Shown: in pieces, positions 42,449 through 53,022 of the stretch
How the letters are laid out: every line of letters begins with the position of its first letter
Position numbering within the stretch: position 1 is the first letter of the stretch
NCBI GenBank assembly: GCA_023053685.1
Contig: JALIGW010000016.1
Span: forward strand, 13,545,473 to 13,609,472
Origin: Diadophis punctatus similis
Lineage: Eukaryota; Chordata; Lepidosauria; Squamata; Dipsadidae
Reading direction: 5' to 3'
DNA length: 64,000 bases
The notes under the pieces: generated by a model
The model's database searches: none
What the model was told of the DNA's origin: nothing
Seen by the model: only the letters and a program-made list of their open reading frames with translations
Program-made: the position numbers and the translations under genes

Positions 42449-43039
42449 CCATTGTTATTAAATAGCAGTACCATGACTTTTCCAGAACAGAATTGCCAAA
42501 TTTCACGATCAACCATTTGGAAGCAATTTCAAATTATCTGGAAGAACTTTGAGAAGGACTTTTCCTACCCTGATCACTTTTTGTGTATGATTCTTGGCAC
42601 TCCCACGGAACTCAGCACTGCTCTTGTGGAATGAGGAATAGAAATAATTACATTTTTTAATGTAGCTTTCCCCTTTTTTATGTCACATCCAGAAATTTAC
42701 ACTCCTTTTTTCAGGTCCATTGTCCCTGAGCAAATAGTTTTTCTTTATTTGTTTTCTTTATTGGATTTGGAAGGCCACCTAATCATCGCCCAACTCAGGG
42801 CAACATACAAAGAGAGTTAAAAGCACAATATAACAGTAAAATAAAAGCAAAAATAATAGACTTCTTCCTAGGGAATACACAAAATTTTTTTTAAAGAAAC
42901 CCGTAAAATACCAGTAGACTCATGATTAGTCTGATTATTTTTTTAAGCCTTCATGTAGAATAGGATGGTTGGGGCCATGCAGACCTCAAGAGAAATGCTC
43001 TTCTTGTTATTTTTCAGCTTTTCACAGGGAGAGAAGAGG
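42449..43039. other. No gene; L2-like LINE tail probable at 42745-42990
   Basis: TTATTGGATTTGGAAGGCCA then CAACTCAGGGCAACATACAA resembles the antisense 3' UTR of L2-like LINEs (compare 28105-28210). The rest is unassigned. Confidence 0.45.
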
Positions 43040-43245
43040 TGTGGTGGCTCAGTGACTTAATAACACCGGAGATGGTCTCAACTCTAGCGGTTTGAGCCCA
43101 AGCACTACGTAGCAGGGTGTGCTCTTGTTATTTGCTTCAACCTCTGTCCACCTAACAGTTTGAAAGCATGTTCTATGCAAGTAGATAGATAGGTACCACT
43201 TTGGTGGGGAAACGAGCTGGTGTTCTTTGCAGGCAATCAGATTCC
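43040..43245 (+). mobile_element. Sauria-type SINE, 5' two-thirds
   Basis: GTGGTGGCTCAGTGACTTAA, a diverged box B (CGGTTTGAGCCC), GAAAGCATGTTCTATGCAAG and GATAGGTACCACTTTGGTGG. The Bov-B-like 3' end is missing. Confidence 0.75.
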
Positions 43246-43357
43246 TGAACCTTCCCGGTTGCACTGCTCGCAAGGCAGCTCTAGAAAGGGAGCGGATCTT
43301 GCAGTGATGTTGCAGGAAGAGCTTCTCATCTTTCTCTCTGGTGAGAAGTCAGCTCAC

Positions 43358-43710
43358 CAGGGGTGGGTTCCTACTGGTGCGGTCTAGTGCGCAGTTCCAG
43401 TAGGGACCCGCCAATTACCTAATTTGCGTGCGACTGCTCTGGTGCCGTCTTCACCAGTCTGTCGCACGCGTTGCCATCTTTTTAAAATAATTTTTGGACT
43501 TTTTTGCTTCTGCGCATGCGCAAAATCAAAATCTCGCCGAAATCTCTCACGCGCATGCGTCCCCTCATGAGATTTCGGTGAGATTTCATTTCCGCGCATG
43601 CGCAGAAGCAAAATCATGCGAGGGGCGGCACACGTGTAGCAAGCACGTGCACAAAACATGCAGATGCACGTGCAGCGCACCAGTATCGGTAAATAAGCAA
43701 CCCGCCCCTG
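43358..43710. mobile_element. hAT-B element, 353 bp
   Basis: CAGGGGTGGGTTCCTACTGG to CAACCCGCCCCTG. Flanks CAGCTCAC and CAGCTCGT agree at 6 of 8. Contains TGCGCATGCGCA at 43511-43522 and CGCGCATGCGCA at 43593-43604. Closest to 18065-18433. Confidence 0.85.
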
Positions 43711-43870
43711 CAGCTCGTCCTCTTGTGGCGCACCTTGGGAAGCGAGCAGGCATGACCTATAACAGGACTGGTACCTTGGCAAGCCAAACTACTACTCTGA
43801 AATAGCATTGTGGTCTCCTAGCTACTGTAACAATGCCACATACTAATAATAACGCTAATAAAGGAGAATA

Positions 43871-44037
43871 TTTGTAGCTCAGGGTTGACATGAGGGGTCC
43901 TTGGTGCTCTCTGAGCATGCTTGTTTTCTTGCAGACGTTTCATTACCCAAATACTGTGACTAGCACTGATGATGTTACCTAGTTTGGGTAATGAAACGTC
44001 TGCAAGAAAACAAGCAAGCTCAGAGAGCACCAAGGAC
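43871..44037. mobile_element. PLE-B palindromic tail, near-perfect inverted arms
   Basis: GGTCCTTGGTGCTCTCTGAG to TTCATTACCCAAA is mirrored by TTTGGGTAATGAAACGTCTG to AGAGCACCAAGGACC, about 55 bases per arm, around a spacer of about 31 bases. The spacer holds CTGATGATGTTACCTAG, giving CTGATGA, a stem and GAAAC in sense order. Confidence 0.75.
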
Positions 44038-44246
44038 CTTTCACTAATAATAATAACCAGGACAGAGATGGATACTAGTAGAATCTATCCATATTGTGCT
44101 TTGTACCAAGACAGATATTGTTTTAACAGATTATTTTTACATTCTTACCAAAAGCAGCCCTGGGAGATCCCAGTTGAAAACAAAGCCATAGCATAAGCAA
44201 AGGCAGGGCTATTTACTATTTTGCTCTTTTACTGATTAGCCCGTAG

Positions 44247-44905
44247 TCAGAATCAGAATCAGAATAGAGCTGGAAGGGATCTTGCAGATCTTCTAGTCCA
44301 GCCCCCTGCTTAGGCAGGAAACCCTACACCACTTCAGATGAATGGTTATCCAACATCTTCTGAAAAACTTCCAGTGTTGGAGCATTCACAACTTCTGGAG
44401 GCAAGTTGTTCCACGGATTAATTGTTCTAACCATCAGGAAATTTCTCCTTAGTTCTAAGTTGTTTCTCTCCTTGATTAGTTTCCACCCATTGCTTCTTGT
44501 CCTATCCTCAGGTGCTTTGGAGAATAGTTTGACTCCCTCTTCTTTGTGGCAACCCCTGAGATATTGGAACATTGCTATCATGTCTCCCTTAGTCCTTCTT
44601 TTCATTAAACTAGACATACCCAGTTCCTGCAACCGTTCTTCATATGTTTTAGCCTCCAGTGCCCTAATCATTTTTGTTGCTTTTTCTCTGCACTCTTTCT
44701 AGAGTCTCAACATCCTTTTTGCATCGTGGCGACCAAAACTGAATGCAGTATTCCAAGTGTGGCCTTACCAAGGCCTTATAAAATGGTATTAACACTTCAC
44801 GTGATCTTGATTCTATCCCTCTGTTAATGCAGCCTAGAACTGTGTTGGCTTTTTTGGCAGCTGCTGCACACTGCTGGCTCATATTTAAATGGTTGTCCAC
44901 TAGGA
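44247..44905 (-). pseudogene. CR1/L3-type LINE 3' part, subfamily 1
   Basis: The minus frames read [38 protein letters not shown], then after a one-base slip at about 44685 [20 protein letters not shown] and NHSSEVV with a stop at 44324. The 3' UTR begins GAATCAGAATAGAGCTGGAA (plus). It stops abruptly at GGTTGTCCACTAGGACACTA where another CR1 tail begins. Confidence 0.87.
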
Positions 44906-45215
44906 CACTAGTGACTGTCCAGTCTCTTCTTAAAAACCTCCAGTGATGAGGCACCCACAACATCTGAAGACAAGCTGTTCCACTGGTTAATTGTCCTCAC
45001 TGTTAAGAAGTTTCTCCTTAATTCCAGGTTGCTTCTCTCCTTGATTAGTTTCCATCCATTATCTCTTATCCTGCTTTCAGATGCTTTGGAAAATAAGTTG
45101 ATCCCCTGTTCTTTGTGGCAGCCCCTCAAATACTAGAATACTGCTATCTCCCCCCGCCCCCCGTCCTTCTTTTCTCTAGGCTAGCCAAACCCAAATCCTG
45201 CAACCTTCATAATAT
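44906..45215 (-). pseudogene. CR1 LINE 3' fragment joined directly to another CR1
   Basis: Minus frame [40 protein letters not shown]. Its own 3' UTR is missing because the junction with the previous CR1 falls inside the coding end. Subfamily similar to 49198-49597. Confidence 0.78.
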
Positions 45216-45826
45216 CTCCACATCCACATCCTATCTGGACAAAACATGTATAGACCTACCTTTATAATTTGTCCTGGCTTTTAAATCCAGACTTACAGTG
45301 GTGGGAGTTTCCATCCTGGAAGACATTGAGAAAAATGATCATGGTATCAGAACTTTGTTTTTTAATATTGCTATAAAGCAAAGGGAAGTCAATTAGGTCT
45401 AGTTGCTAATGAGCTTCACAAATCATGTTTATGGCAACAGTCTCATCTAGCATCAGTCTAGCCTAGGATCTACCATTCAGAAAGATGAAGCGTGTTGACA
45501 CCCTTGTGTTAGAGGCACTGGAGCTGCTTGCTGGGGTAATTAATTTTTACACGTACTGCGGTGAAGGCAAGCAAGATTTCTGAAGCCCTCCAGCCAATTA
45601 CAAGCTCTTTAGGGCAGAGAGAAAGAGAGGGAGAAAGAAAAAGAAAAAGAAAGAGAAAGTCAACTAGATTTTACGCTTCTTGTACAATCCAATTTTTAAT
45701 AAATTCACCAAATCTGAATCTGTCAAATGGCTAGAAAATTATGCAAAATGGTCACAGAGCTTAGATTCCCTGACTTTTCATCCCACCCAACCCCAAAGAT
45801 ATTGTGTAGGTTTCCTTCTTATAAAG
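45216..45826. other. No gene recognised
   Basis: A short GAAA-rich stretch at 45618-45660. Otherwise unassigned. Confidence 0.4.
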
Positions 45827-46821
45827 ATAGTTCTCAACTTACAACAGTTTGTTTAGTGATTGTTTGAAGTTACAACAACACTGAAATAATAGAATAGAAT
45901 GGAAAGGAATGGAATGGAATGGAATAGAATGGAATGGAAAGGAATGGATGGAATAGAATAGAATAGAATAGAATAGAATAGAATAGAATAGAATAGAATA
46001 GAATAGAATAGAATAGAATAGAATAGAATAGGTTTTTTTATTGGCCAAGTGTGATTGGACACACAAGGAATTTGTCTTTGGTGCATAAGCTCTCAGTGTA
46101 CATAAAAGAAAAGATACATTTGTCAAGAATCATGAGGTACAACACTTAATGATTGTCATAGGGTACAAATAAGCAATCCGGAAACAATCAATATTGATAT
46201 AAATCGTAAGGATACAAGCAACAAGTTATAAGTGGGAGGAGATGGCTGATAGGAACAATGAGAAAAACTAATAGTAATAGTAATGCAGCCTTAGTGAATA
46301 GTTTGACAGTGTTGAGGGAATTATTTGTTTAGCAGAGTGATGGTGTTAGGGAAAAAACTGTTCTTGTGTCTAGTTGTTCTGCTGTGCAGTCCTCTATAGT
46401 GTCGGTTTGAGGGTAGGAGTTGAAACGGTTTGTGTCCAGGATGCGAGGGGTCAGTAAATATTTTCACGGCCCTCTTTTTGACTCGTGCAGTATACACGAT
46501 TTACAACCATTTTTCCACACTTATGACCGTTGCAGTATCCCAATGGTCATGTGATTTATATTTGGATGCTTGACAGCTGGTTCATATTTATGACCATTGC
46601 AGTGTCCCGGGGTCACCTGATCACCTTTTGCAACTTTCTGACAAGGAAAGGCAACGGGAAAGCCAAATTCACTTATCAACCGTGTTACTAATTTAACAAC
46701 TTCAGTGATTCACTTAAGAAATGTGGCAAGGAAAGTCATGGGCCAAAACTCACTTAACAAATTTCTCACTTAACAACATAAATTTGGGGCTCAATTGTGG
46801 TCTTAAGTTGAGGACTACCGG
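45827..46821. mobile_element. Tig-1 MITE interrupted by a LINE
   Basis: Left end TAGTTCTCAACTTACAACAG (45828-45885), right end AATTGTGGTCTTAAGTTGAG then GACTACCGGTA. It is split near 45885 by the AATAG-tailed LINE and resumes near 46490 with CACGATTTACAACCATTTTT. A second Tig-1 starts 12 bp later. Confidence 0.78.
45886..46489 (-). pseudogene. LINE C-terminus with AATAG/AATGG tail
   Basis: The 3' end is an array of AATGG and AATAG units (45886-46029). In minus reading the UTR TTCCTTGTGTGTCCAATCAC precedes it. Upstream coding reads ARVKKRAVKIFTDPSHPGHK, PFQLLPSNRHYRGLHSRTTR, NSFFPNTITLLNK: the DxSHP...LLPSxRxYR ending of a non-LTR element unrelated to CR1 here. I cannot name the clade. Confidence 0.7.
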
Positions 46822-46902
46822 TATTTTTTTTACAGGTAATCTTTGACTTATGACCACAATCAGATTTTATGTTTCTAAGTAAGGTGGTTATTGAATGACT
46901 TA

Positions 46903-47132
46903 CGGTGGTACCTTAGTACTCAACTGCTTTGAAGCTCATCAAATTTGGTACTCAAGGCATTTCGACATGAAACCTTTGTCCCAATACTCATCATTTGTTT
47001 GGTACTCAACACACGTTAGAAGTTGTCAGCTGCCATGTGATTATTCCTTATGGGAAAAATTTATTTGGCACTCATCGTTTTTGGTACTCATCATGCCACC
47101 CAGAACCAATTAACAATACCGAGGTACCACTA
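46903..47132. mobile_element. Tig-2 MITE, 230 bp
   Basis: CGGTGGTACCTTAGTACTCA to ACCGAGGTACCACTA, TA on both sides. The interior has repeated GGTACTCA words. The end type resembles Tigger/pogo elements. No transposase ORF. Confidence 0.78.
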
Positions 47133-47251
47133 TACAATCTTTTTTGCTGCAGTTGTTGAGTAAATCATTTCAATTGTTAAGTGAATCCGGCTTCTCCCAC
47201 ACACTTTGTTTTTTGGAAATCAACTAGGAAGCTCACAAATAGCAATCACAT

Positions 47252-47254
<3 letters not shown>

Positions 47255-47300
<46 letters not shown>

Positions 47301-47338
47301 AGGGAGGGAGGGAGGGAGGGAGGGAGGGAGGAAGGGAG
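47255..47338. repeat. (GA)n then (GGGA)n microsatellite
   Basis: About 20 GA units change into about ten GGGA units. Confidence 0.95.
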
Positions 47339-47423
47339 GATGCTGCCACCATCATAAATGTATACCGGTTGCCAAGCACCCAAAATTTGATGATGTGTCT
47401 ATGGGGATGCTGCGACATATATA

Positions 47424-47897
47424 CCATATTTTTCGGAGTATAAGACGCACCGGAGTATAAGACACACCTTAGTTTTGGGGGAGGAAAATAGGGGAAAAAA
47501 TCTACCTACCAGGTATTCATCTGGCAAGCGTCCTTAGTCTGTTCAGCTTCAGCATATTATTTTATCCCCTGGTTTAGGGCTGAAAAAAAACTTCTTCAGA
47601 CGGAGTAGCAATGACTTAGGGCTGGAAAAAAACTTCTTCGGAGGGCGTAGGAATGAAAAAATTATGCAAGCTGGGAAGATTGTTAGCACCTCATTAGGGC
47701 TGAAAAAACCTTTTTTCGGAGGGAGTAGCAATGAAAACAAGCCTGCAAGCCTGGAAGAGCCGGGAAGATCGTTAACACCTCGTTAGGGCTGGGGGAAAAA
47801 AGCTTTGAAAAAACTACATTCGGAGTTTAAGACGCACCCAAATTTTCAGCCTCTTTTAGGGGAGGGAAAAGTGCGTCTTATACTCTGAAAAATACGG
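47424..47897. mobile_element. Mar-1 MITE, 474 bp
   Basis: CCATATTTTTCGGAGTATAA to TTATACTCTGAAAAATACGG with TA at each side. Internal units CTTCTTCGGAGGGCGTAGGA and GAAGATTGTTAGCACCTC recur three times. Confidence 0.85.
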
Positions 47898-47992
47898 TAA
47901 GTGTGAGGATGGGCTGTAAATCACTTTTTTTCAGTGCTATTCTAACTTCTAACAGTCAGTGAATGAATGGTCATAATTCAAGGACAATCTAT

Positions 47993-48572
47993 ATTTTTTA
48001 TTGTATTTATATCTCACCTTTATTATTTTTATAAATAATTCCAACGTACCTAATCCTAACTCCTAACTCCTCCTGTTTTGGCTAATTTCCTTTCGCCTAC
48101 CCTTTCCACAATTCCAAGCCTTTCTAATCTGTTTCAGAATATCATTTTCTTTATGGTAAATGATTAAGGCGAAGCGATGTGCTCCTCGTAACAAGACTAT
48201 GCATCCCACTGTGTTTTATTATTGTTTTTGCAAGAGAAAGGGGTTACTTCGGCCTCACGAGGCAAATTTTCATGTGATAAGAGTTTTATAGAAGTAGCAG
48301 CATAAAAAGACTACATAGCAGTCAAGAGACAGACATGCTGTTTTGCAAGCCTGCTGCTAAGAGGATAATACAAGTATTAAATGCAAGCCGGGGCTGGTTA
48401 TTAAAATATGGCGCCCGCAGCATTTTGAAAAGAAGAGAGAAAAGTCCTCCGCATCCGTGGGTTCTTGCTCAGATGACATCCTTTTATTAAAAAAAAGAAA
48501 AAACATTTTTGGGTGACCCCATCTTTAAACCTCTCTCCCCAAGTTCAGCTCCTGGTGGTGAGCATACAGACT
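47993..48572. other. No gene recognised; candidate conserved non-coding DNA
   Basis: No repeats recognised in 48120-48560. I see no splice-flanked exon. Confidence 0.4.
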
Positions 48573-48580
48573 AGTTAACC

Positions 48581-49001
48581 AAGGGGCGGGTTGCTCCTTG
48601 TTTGCGATACCGGTGCGCTGTGCACATATCGCCATGTTTCGGCGCGTGCGTGCTTGCTATGCACATGCGTGCCCTCACACGATTTTGCTTCCTGCACATG
48701 CGCAGAAGCAAAATCTCGCGAGGGGACGCACACATGCACGCAATTTTGGTGCTTTTTTTGCTTCCGTGCATGCGTGGAAGCAAAAAATTGCTAGAATCTC
48801 ATGCGCACGCATATCCCCTCATGAGATTTTGCTTCTGCGCATGCGCAGAAAGCAAAATCAGCCCAAAAATTTCCCCAAAAAAGATGGCGCCGTGCGACAG
48901 ACCGGCAAAGACGGCACTGGAGCTGTCGTGTGCAAATAGCGCCATCTGCTGGCCGCTACCGGTACTGTAGAGTGGACCGCACCGGTAGGAACCCACCACT
49001 G
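48581..49001. mobile_element. hAT-B element, 421 bp, perfect 8-bp target duplication
   Basis: AAGGGGCGGGTTGCTCCTTG to GGAACCCACCACTG, AGTTAACC at 48573-48580 and 49002-49009. Contains TGCGCATGCGCA at 48836-48847. Closest to 13832-14192. Confidence 0.88.
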
Positions 49002-49197
49002 AGTTAACCCATTGCTCTAATCTCAGTAGTTGCTTTCATGTGGGGGGAAAAAAGATTTGCAAGCGAACAAAATGAAGTCTCTTTAAATGTAAGTGAGCAA
49101 AAGGGGTGAGCTGAAGGAAGGTAACGCTAACCTTGAGCGTAAGAGGGAAAGGACCAAACGGTTAAGGGGGAACTTTATGAAAACATTCATTCATTCA

Positions 49198-49597
49198 GAA
49201 TAGAACTTGGAGAGCTTCTAGTCCAACCCCTTGCTCAAGCAGGAGACCCCATACCATTTCAGACAAGTGGCCGTCCAGTCTCTTCTTTAAAACCTCCAGT
49301 GATGAAGCACCCACAGCTTCTGAAGGCAAGCTGTTCCACTGGTTATTTGTCCTCACTATTAGGAAGTTTCTCCTTAATTCCAGGTTGCTTCTCTCCTTGA
49401 TTAGTTTCCATCCATTGTTTCTTGTCCTGCCCTGTAGTGTTTTGGAAAATAAGGCAGCAAACATACCTAATACTACTAGTGGCAGCCCCTCAAATACTGA
49501 AATACTGCTATCATGTCACCCCTAGTCCTTATTTTCTCTAGACTAGGCATATCCAGTTCCTGCAATCGTTCTTCATATGTTTTAGTCTCCATACCAC
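49198..49597 (-). pseudogene. CR1 LINE 3' end with an internal gap
   Basis: Minus coding [43 protein letters not shown] with UTR. The KAPEG...CHKEEG region is replaced by about 25 unrelated bases near 49455-49480, and METKTYEERLQELDMPSL follows in another frame. Confidence 0.8.
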
Positions 49598-49690
49598 TCA
49601 GACCTACAGATTTGTTTAAACCATGCATCATCCTGGTATGGTTAGCCATCCAAATAACCATCCACTATGCACAAAGAAGTGTAAAAAAGT

Positions 49691-50012
49691 AAAGGTTTCT
49701 CTGTCCAGTCATGTCTGACTCTAGGGCATGCTGCTCGTCTCCATTTCTTGTTTGAGGGAGCCAGAGTTGTCTGAAGACAATTTCCATGGTCATGTGGCCA
49801 GCATGGCTATATGCCAAAGGCACACAGAACACTGTTACATTCCCTCCAAAGTGGTACCTATTAATCTACTTGCATTTGCATGCTTTCGAACTGCTAAGTG
49901 GGGCAAATAACGGGAGCTCATCCAGTTGCGTGGAGCTTGGGTCTCGAACCCAGACTGCCAGCTCTCCAGCTGACAAGATCAGCATCTTTAACCGCTGAGA
50001 CATCACACCCGT
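49691..50012 (-). mobile_element. Sauria-type SINE, full length
   Basis: In minus reading the head is GGTGTGATGTCTCAGCGGTT, box B GGGTTCGAGACCC, then GCAGTTCGAAAGCATGCAAA, and the 3' end AGAGTCAGACATGACTGGAC then AGAGAAACCTTTAC. A good second template next to 35021-35350. Confidence 0.88.
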
Positions 50013-50030
50013 TCTTATACAAGTGTAGGG

Positions 50031-50287
50031 CAGAGGTGGGTTGCTCCCAGTTCAGACCGGTTCTATAGAACCGGTAGCGGGAATTTCCCCCCGCACGCCG
50101 AACTGGGAGCAATCGCCAGTTGGCCATGCCCCCGAACTGGGTCTAATGGCACCGCTGTAGGCGCCGCCATCTTGTTTTTGGCTTCTGCACATGCGCAGAA
50201 GCTTGGTTTTCGGCACTGCACATGCACGCGCTCACACGGTGCGGGAGAAAGCGAACCGGCGGTGAGGTAAGTTAGAACCCACCCCTG
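50031..50287. mobile_element. hAT-B element, 257 bp, perfect 8-bp target duplication
   Basis: CAGAGGTGGGTTGCTCCCAG to AGAACCCACCCCTG, GTGTAGGG at 50023-50030 and 50288-50295. Contains CCGCCATCTTGTTTTTGGCT. Confidence 0.9.
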
Positions 50288-50295
50288 GTGTAGGG

Positions 50296-50737
50296 CAATA
50301 TCAATGCCTCAAATGCTGGAAACAGAGTCCCAGATCTGCAAACTAGATCCTTTAAAGTCAAGGAAAAATAAATACATTCTGCATGCATGGAAGTATATTT
50401 CTTTGCAACGGACCTGGAATTGTGACCGAGAGGAACAGTCCATAAGGAGCGAATAGGCAGTGAGTCAAAATGAATATTTTTACAGACCTGAACTGTAAGC
50501 AAAGTTAAAAGAGGAGAATTCCTATTTCCTTTGAACAACATTCCTTTCCAGATACCTTGGGACTCCAGCTTCCAGAAGTCCCAGCCAGCATAGTTACCAA
50601 TCCTGAGAGTTTAATCTCTAATATATTCGGGCAGCATGACATTGGAAAAGACATCCTCACTGTGGTAGTACATCTGGAGAAATTATTCAAATGGGCCTAG
50701 CTTGACCAAAATTTGCAAGCCAACTGGCAAGCAAATA
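50296..50737. other. No gene; a hAT-E arm trace at about 50547-50612
   Basis: GACTCCAGCTTCCAGAAGTC and CCAGCCAGCATAGTTACC weakly resemble hAT-E. The rest is unassigned. Confidence 0.4.
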
Positions 50738-50747
50738 GGAATGTGCC

Positions 50748-51115
50748 TAAAAGACAAGGAGGACTCTGAATATTATGAAATTTGGAATGTATTTTATGAT
50801 TGGTATGAAAAGAGAAAATTAAAAAAGTTATAAATATTTAATCCATTAAAAGGTACATTATTGTGTATATATTATGTTAGTATATCTACTGAGTTTAAAA
50901 GGAATTATATCATTGGGAATGATCGTAGAAATAAGTGATTTATAAAAATTATATAAACATAAATTGTCGATATCAATTGCTGTAAGATAACCCTAGAGGT
51001 TGTATTGTAAAGTTATGTGTTTGTTAGTGTTTTGTCCTGGTTTGTCTTTTTTTTTTTGTACTATGTTCTTTTTAAATGTAAATAATCTAATAAAAATTAT
51101 TGTTTTTTAAAAAAT
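50748..51115 (+). pseudogene. L1 LINE 3' end, 368 bp, 10-bp target duplication
   Basis: GGAATGTGCC flanks the insert at 50738-50747 and 51116-51125. The body encodes KDKEDSEYYEIWNVFYDWYE then KRKLKKL and a stop, the L1 ORF2 end. An AT-rich 3' UTR, the signal AATAAA-like TAATAAAAATT and an A-rich tail follow. Strongly 5'-truncated. Confidence 0.87.
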
Positions 51116-51181
51116 GGAATGTGCCCAAATTGTCAATTTCTCTCTTCTGGGTTTTTAGTGAGGTTACCATTGATTAAACTC

Positions 51182-51579
51182 CAGGTAGTCCTCGATGTAT
51201 ACCAGTTGCTTAGCAACCATTTGAAGTTACGGCCTACCCAAAGCAAAGGTATTTACAGCTCAGATTCGAAGTTCTAATAGGTGCTTCCTCGCCCACAGTC
51301 ACAAGATCATATTTTGAGTGCTCAGCAACCAGGACTGTATTTACAATCATGTGATTGTGATAGACAATTTTTGGGGGGGGGGGCAGAAACCCAATGTTTA
51401 CTTTGCAACTCTGTGATGTTTCAATTGCAGACAATGCATAACCGCTGTGTTTGCTTAATGACCACCGCAAAAAAGGTTGTAAAATCAGGCCTGGTTACCT
51501 GGTGACCAGCTTTAACAACAGGCACTACTCATGACTAAAATTCTGGGCTCAATTTCGGTCATAAATTGAGGACTACCTG
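51182..51579. mobile_element. Tig-1 MITE, near full length, diverged
   Basis: CAGGTAGTCCTCGATGTATA to AATTGAGGACTACCTG. The middle is poorly conserved and holds a nine-G run. Confidence 0.75.
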
Positions 51580-51685
51580 TAGTATATAGAGCAGAAGCCT
51601 GGATCCGAGGAAAGTTGCCTGTCACCCCTAAAGGGGAATAACAGAAGTCTGGCCTTCAGCGCTGAAAAATACAATATATATGTTA

Positions 51686-52033
51686 CAGGGGTGGGTTCCA
51701 GTTACCTTTGTTACCGGTGCGCATCACGACATTTCGCGTCCCCTTGCGCGATTTTACTTCCGCGCATGGTCAGAAGGATGTTTCAGCCCGAAATACAGCT
51801 GAGGAGCTGCTCAGCTGTGCTTCGGATGAAGAAATAAAGGTCGGTATTAACCCGGGGGCAGGCGGGAGGGCTTTTTTTCAAAGCAGAGGACGAGGAGAAG
51901 CCATCCAAACCCGACAAAATTGCTGAAAATTCCAAAAAAAAGATGGCGGCGCCCACGGACCAGCACAGACAGGATTACGTCACCAGCAGGCCGCTACCAC
52001 GTACTGGTCTGCACCGGTAGGAACCCACCCCTG
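51686..52033. mobile_element. hAT-B element, 348 bp, perfect 8-bp target duplication
   Basis: CAGGGGTGGGTTCCAGTTAC to GGAACCCACCCCTG, ATATGTTA at 51678-51685 and 52034-52041. The centre (about 51775-51920) differs from other copies. Confidence 0.9.
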
Positions 52034-52118
52034 ATATGTTACCATAAACATGTAAAATTAGGCATTTTATGAAGCCCTTATAAGCAGAACACCAACACTG
52101 ACATCCCCTAAATTTGAC

Positions 52119-52192
52119 TGAAGATGTTACCTAACCTGGTAACAAAATGTTCAGACCAACCCACAAGCTCGGAGAATGGACCTCCATCCTCA
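52119..52192 (+). mobile_element. PLE-B tail, diverged
   Basis: ACTGAAGATGTTACCTAACC, TGGTAACAAAATGTTCAGA and CACAAGCTCGGAGAATGGAC follow the PLE-B order. CTGAAGA and a GTTACC/GGTAAC stem remain. GAAA has become CAAAA. Confidence 0.5.
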
Positions 52193-52448
52193 TGCCTAGG
52201 AAATCTATAGAATGCTAAAAATGGGACATCAAAGTATGGGACTACTCCAAGGTAACTAAACTTTAATACTAAACAGGACACTGTTACATTTCAGACTATA
52301 CTTGTACAGAGCTGTTAAAATTAATTAAAATTTCTGGAAGTATGCATTATTCTCTATTATTTAAAAGAAGATACAATAGCACTGGGCCTCTTCAGAGCAA
52401 GCATTTATTTTGAAAAGCTTCTTTATTTTGTTAAGTTGTCTAGATTTA

Positions 52449-52592
52449 CAGGGATCTCCAACCTTGGCAACTTTAAGACTTGTGGACTTCAACTCCCAGA
52501 ATTCCACAGCCAGCAAAGCTAACAAAGCTGGCTGTGGAATTCTGGGAGTTGAAGTCCACAAGTCTTAAAATTGCCAAGGTTGGAGATCCCTG
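52449..52592. mobile_element. hAT-E foldback, 144 bp
   Basis: CAGGGATCTCCAACCTTGGC to GCCAAGGTTGGAGATCCCTG, nearly perfect inverted arms of about 60 bases around AGCAAAGCTAACAAAGC. I see no matching flanking octamers. Confidence 0.83.
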
Positions 52593-52902
52593 GCTTTAGA
52601 ACAATAATAAAGCAGTCTTTAAAAAATAAGTCTAATAATTTGAACATTCTATGGACATTTATAGTTATTCACTTACCCCCTTCCATCCAGTTCAGCAAAA
52701 AATAAAAATCTGCGTGTCTCTCCCAGCTATTTGTCTCTTTGCAGTTTCAGTTTCAGTTTCATTTTAGCACGTGGCAAGTCAGCTGTAGGACGGGAAGCTG
52801 CTAGTGACTTGCTTGGCTTTACAGGCTCTTCCCTCTTTGCTGCAAATAGGTAAATTGCTGGAAGACAGAGGCCAAAGGGTGAGGGTGGCTGGGTGGGCGG
52901 GG
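52593..52902. other. No gene recognised
   Basis: A CAGTTT triplet repeat near 52741 (CAGTTTCAGTTTCAGTTTCA). No family assigned. Confidence 0.4.
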
Positions 52903-52904
52903 CT

Positions 52905-52986
52905 ACATTCGGTGTATAAGACACACCCAAGTTTTCACCCTCTTTTGGGGGGTAAAAAGGTGCGTCTTATACTCTGAAAAATACGG
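52905..52986. mobile_element. Mar-1 right end, truncated
   Basis: CATTCGGTGTATAAGACACA then TTATACTCTGAAAAATACGG before TA. The left end is missing. Confidence 0.75.
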
Positions 52987-53022
52987 TAGTTCTTGTCGTT
53001 TTGCATAATGGCTAGGTAATAT

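Larger units (their letters stand above)
46833..47992. mobile_element. Tig-1 MITE interrupted three times
   Basis: CAGGTAATCTTTGACTTATG to ATAATTCAAGGACAATCTAT. The Tig-1 body is split by Tig-2 (46903-47132), a GA/GGGA array (47255-47338) and Mar-1 (47424-47897). Rejoined pieces match the order of the complete copy at 53023-53419. Confidence 0.8.
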
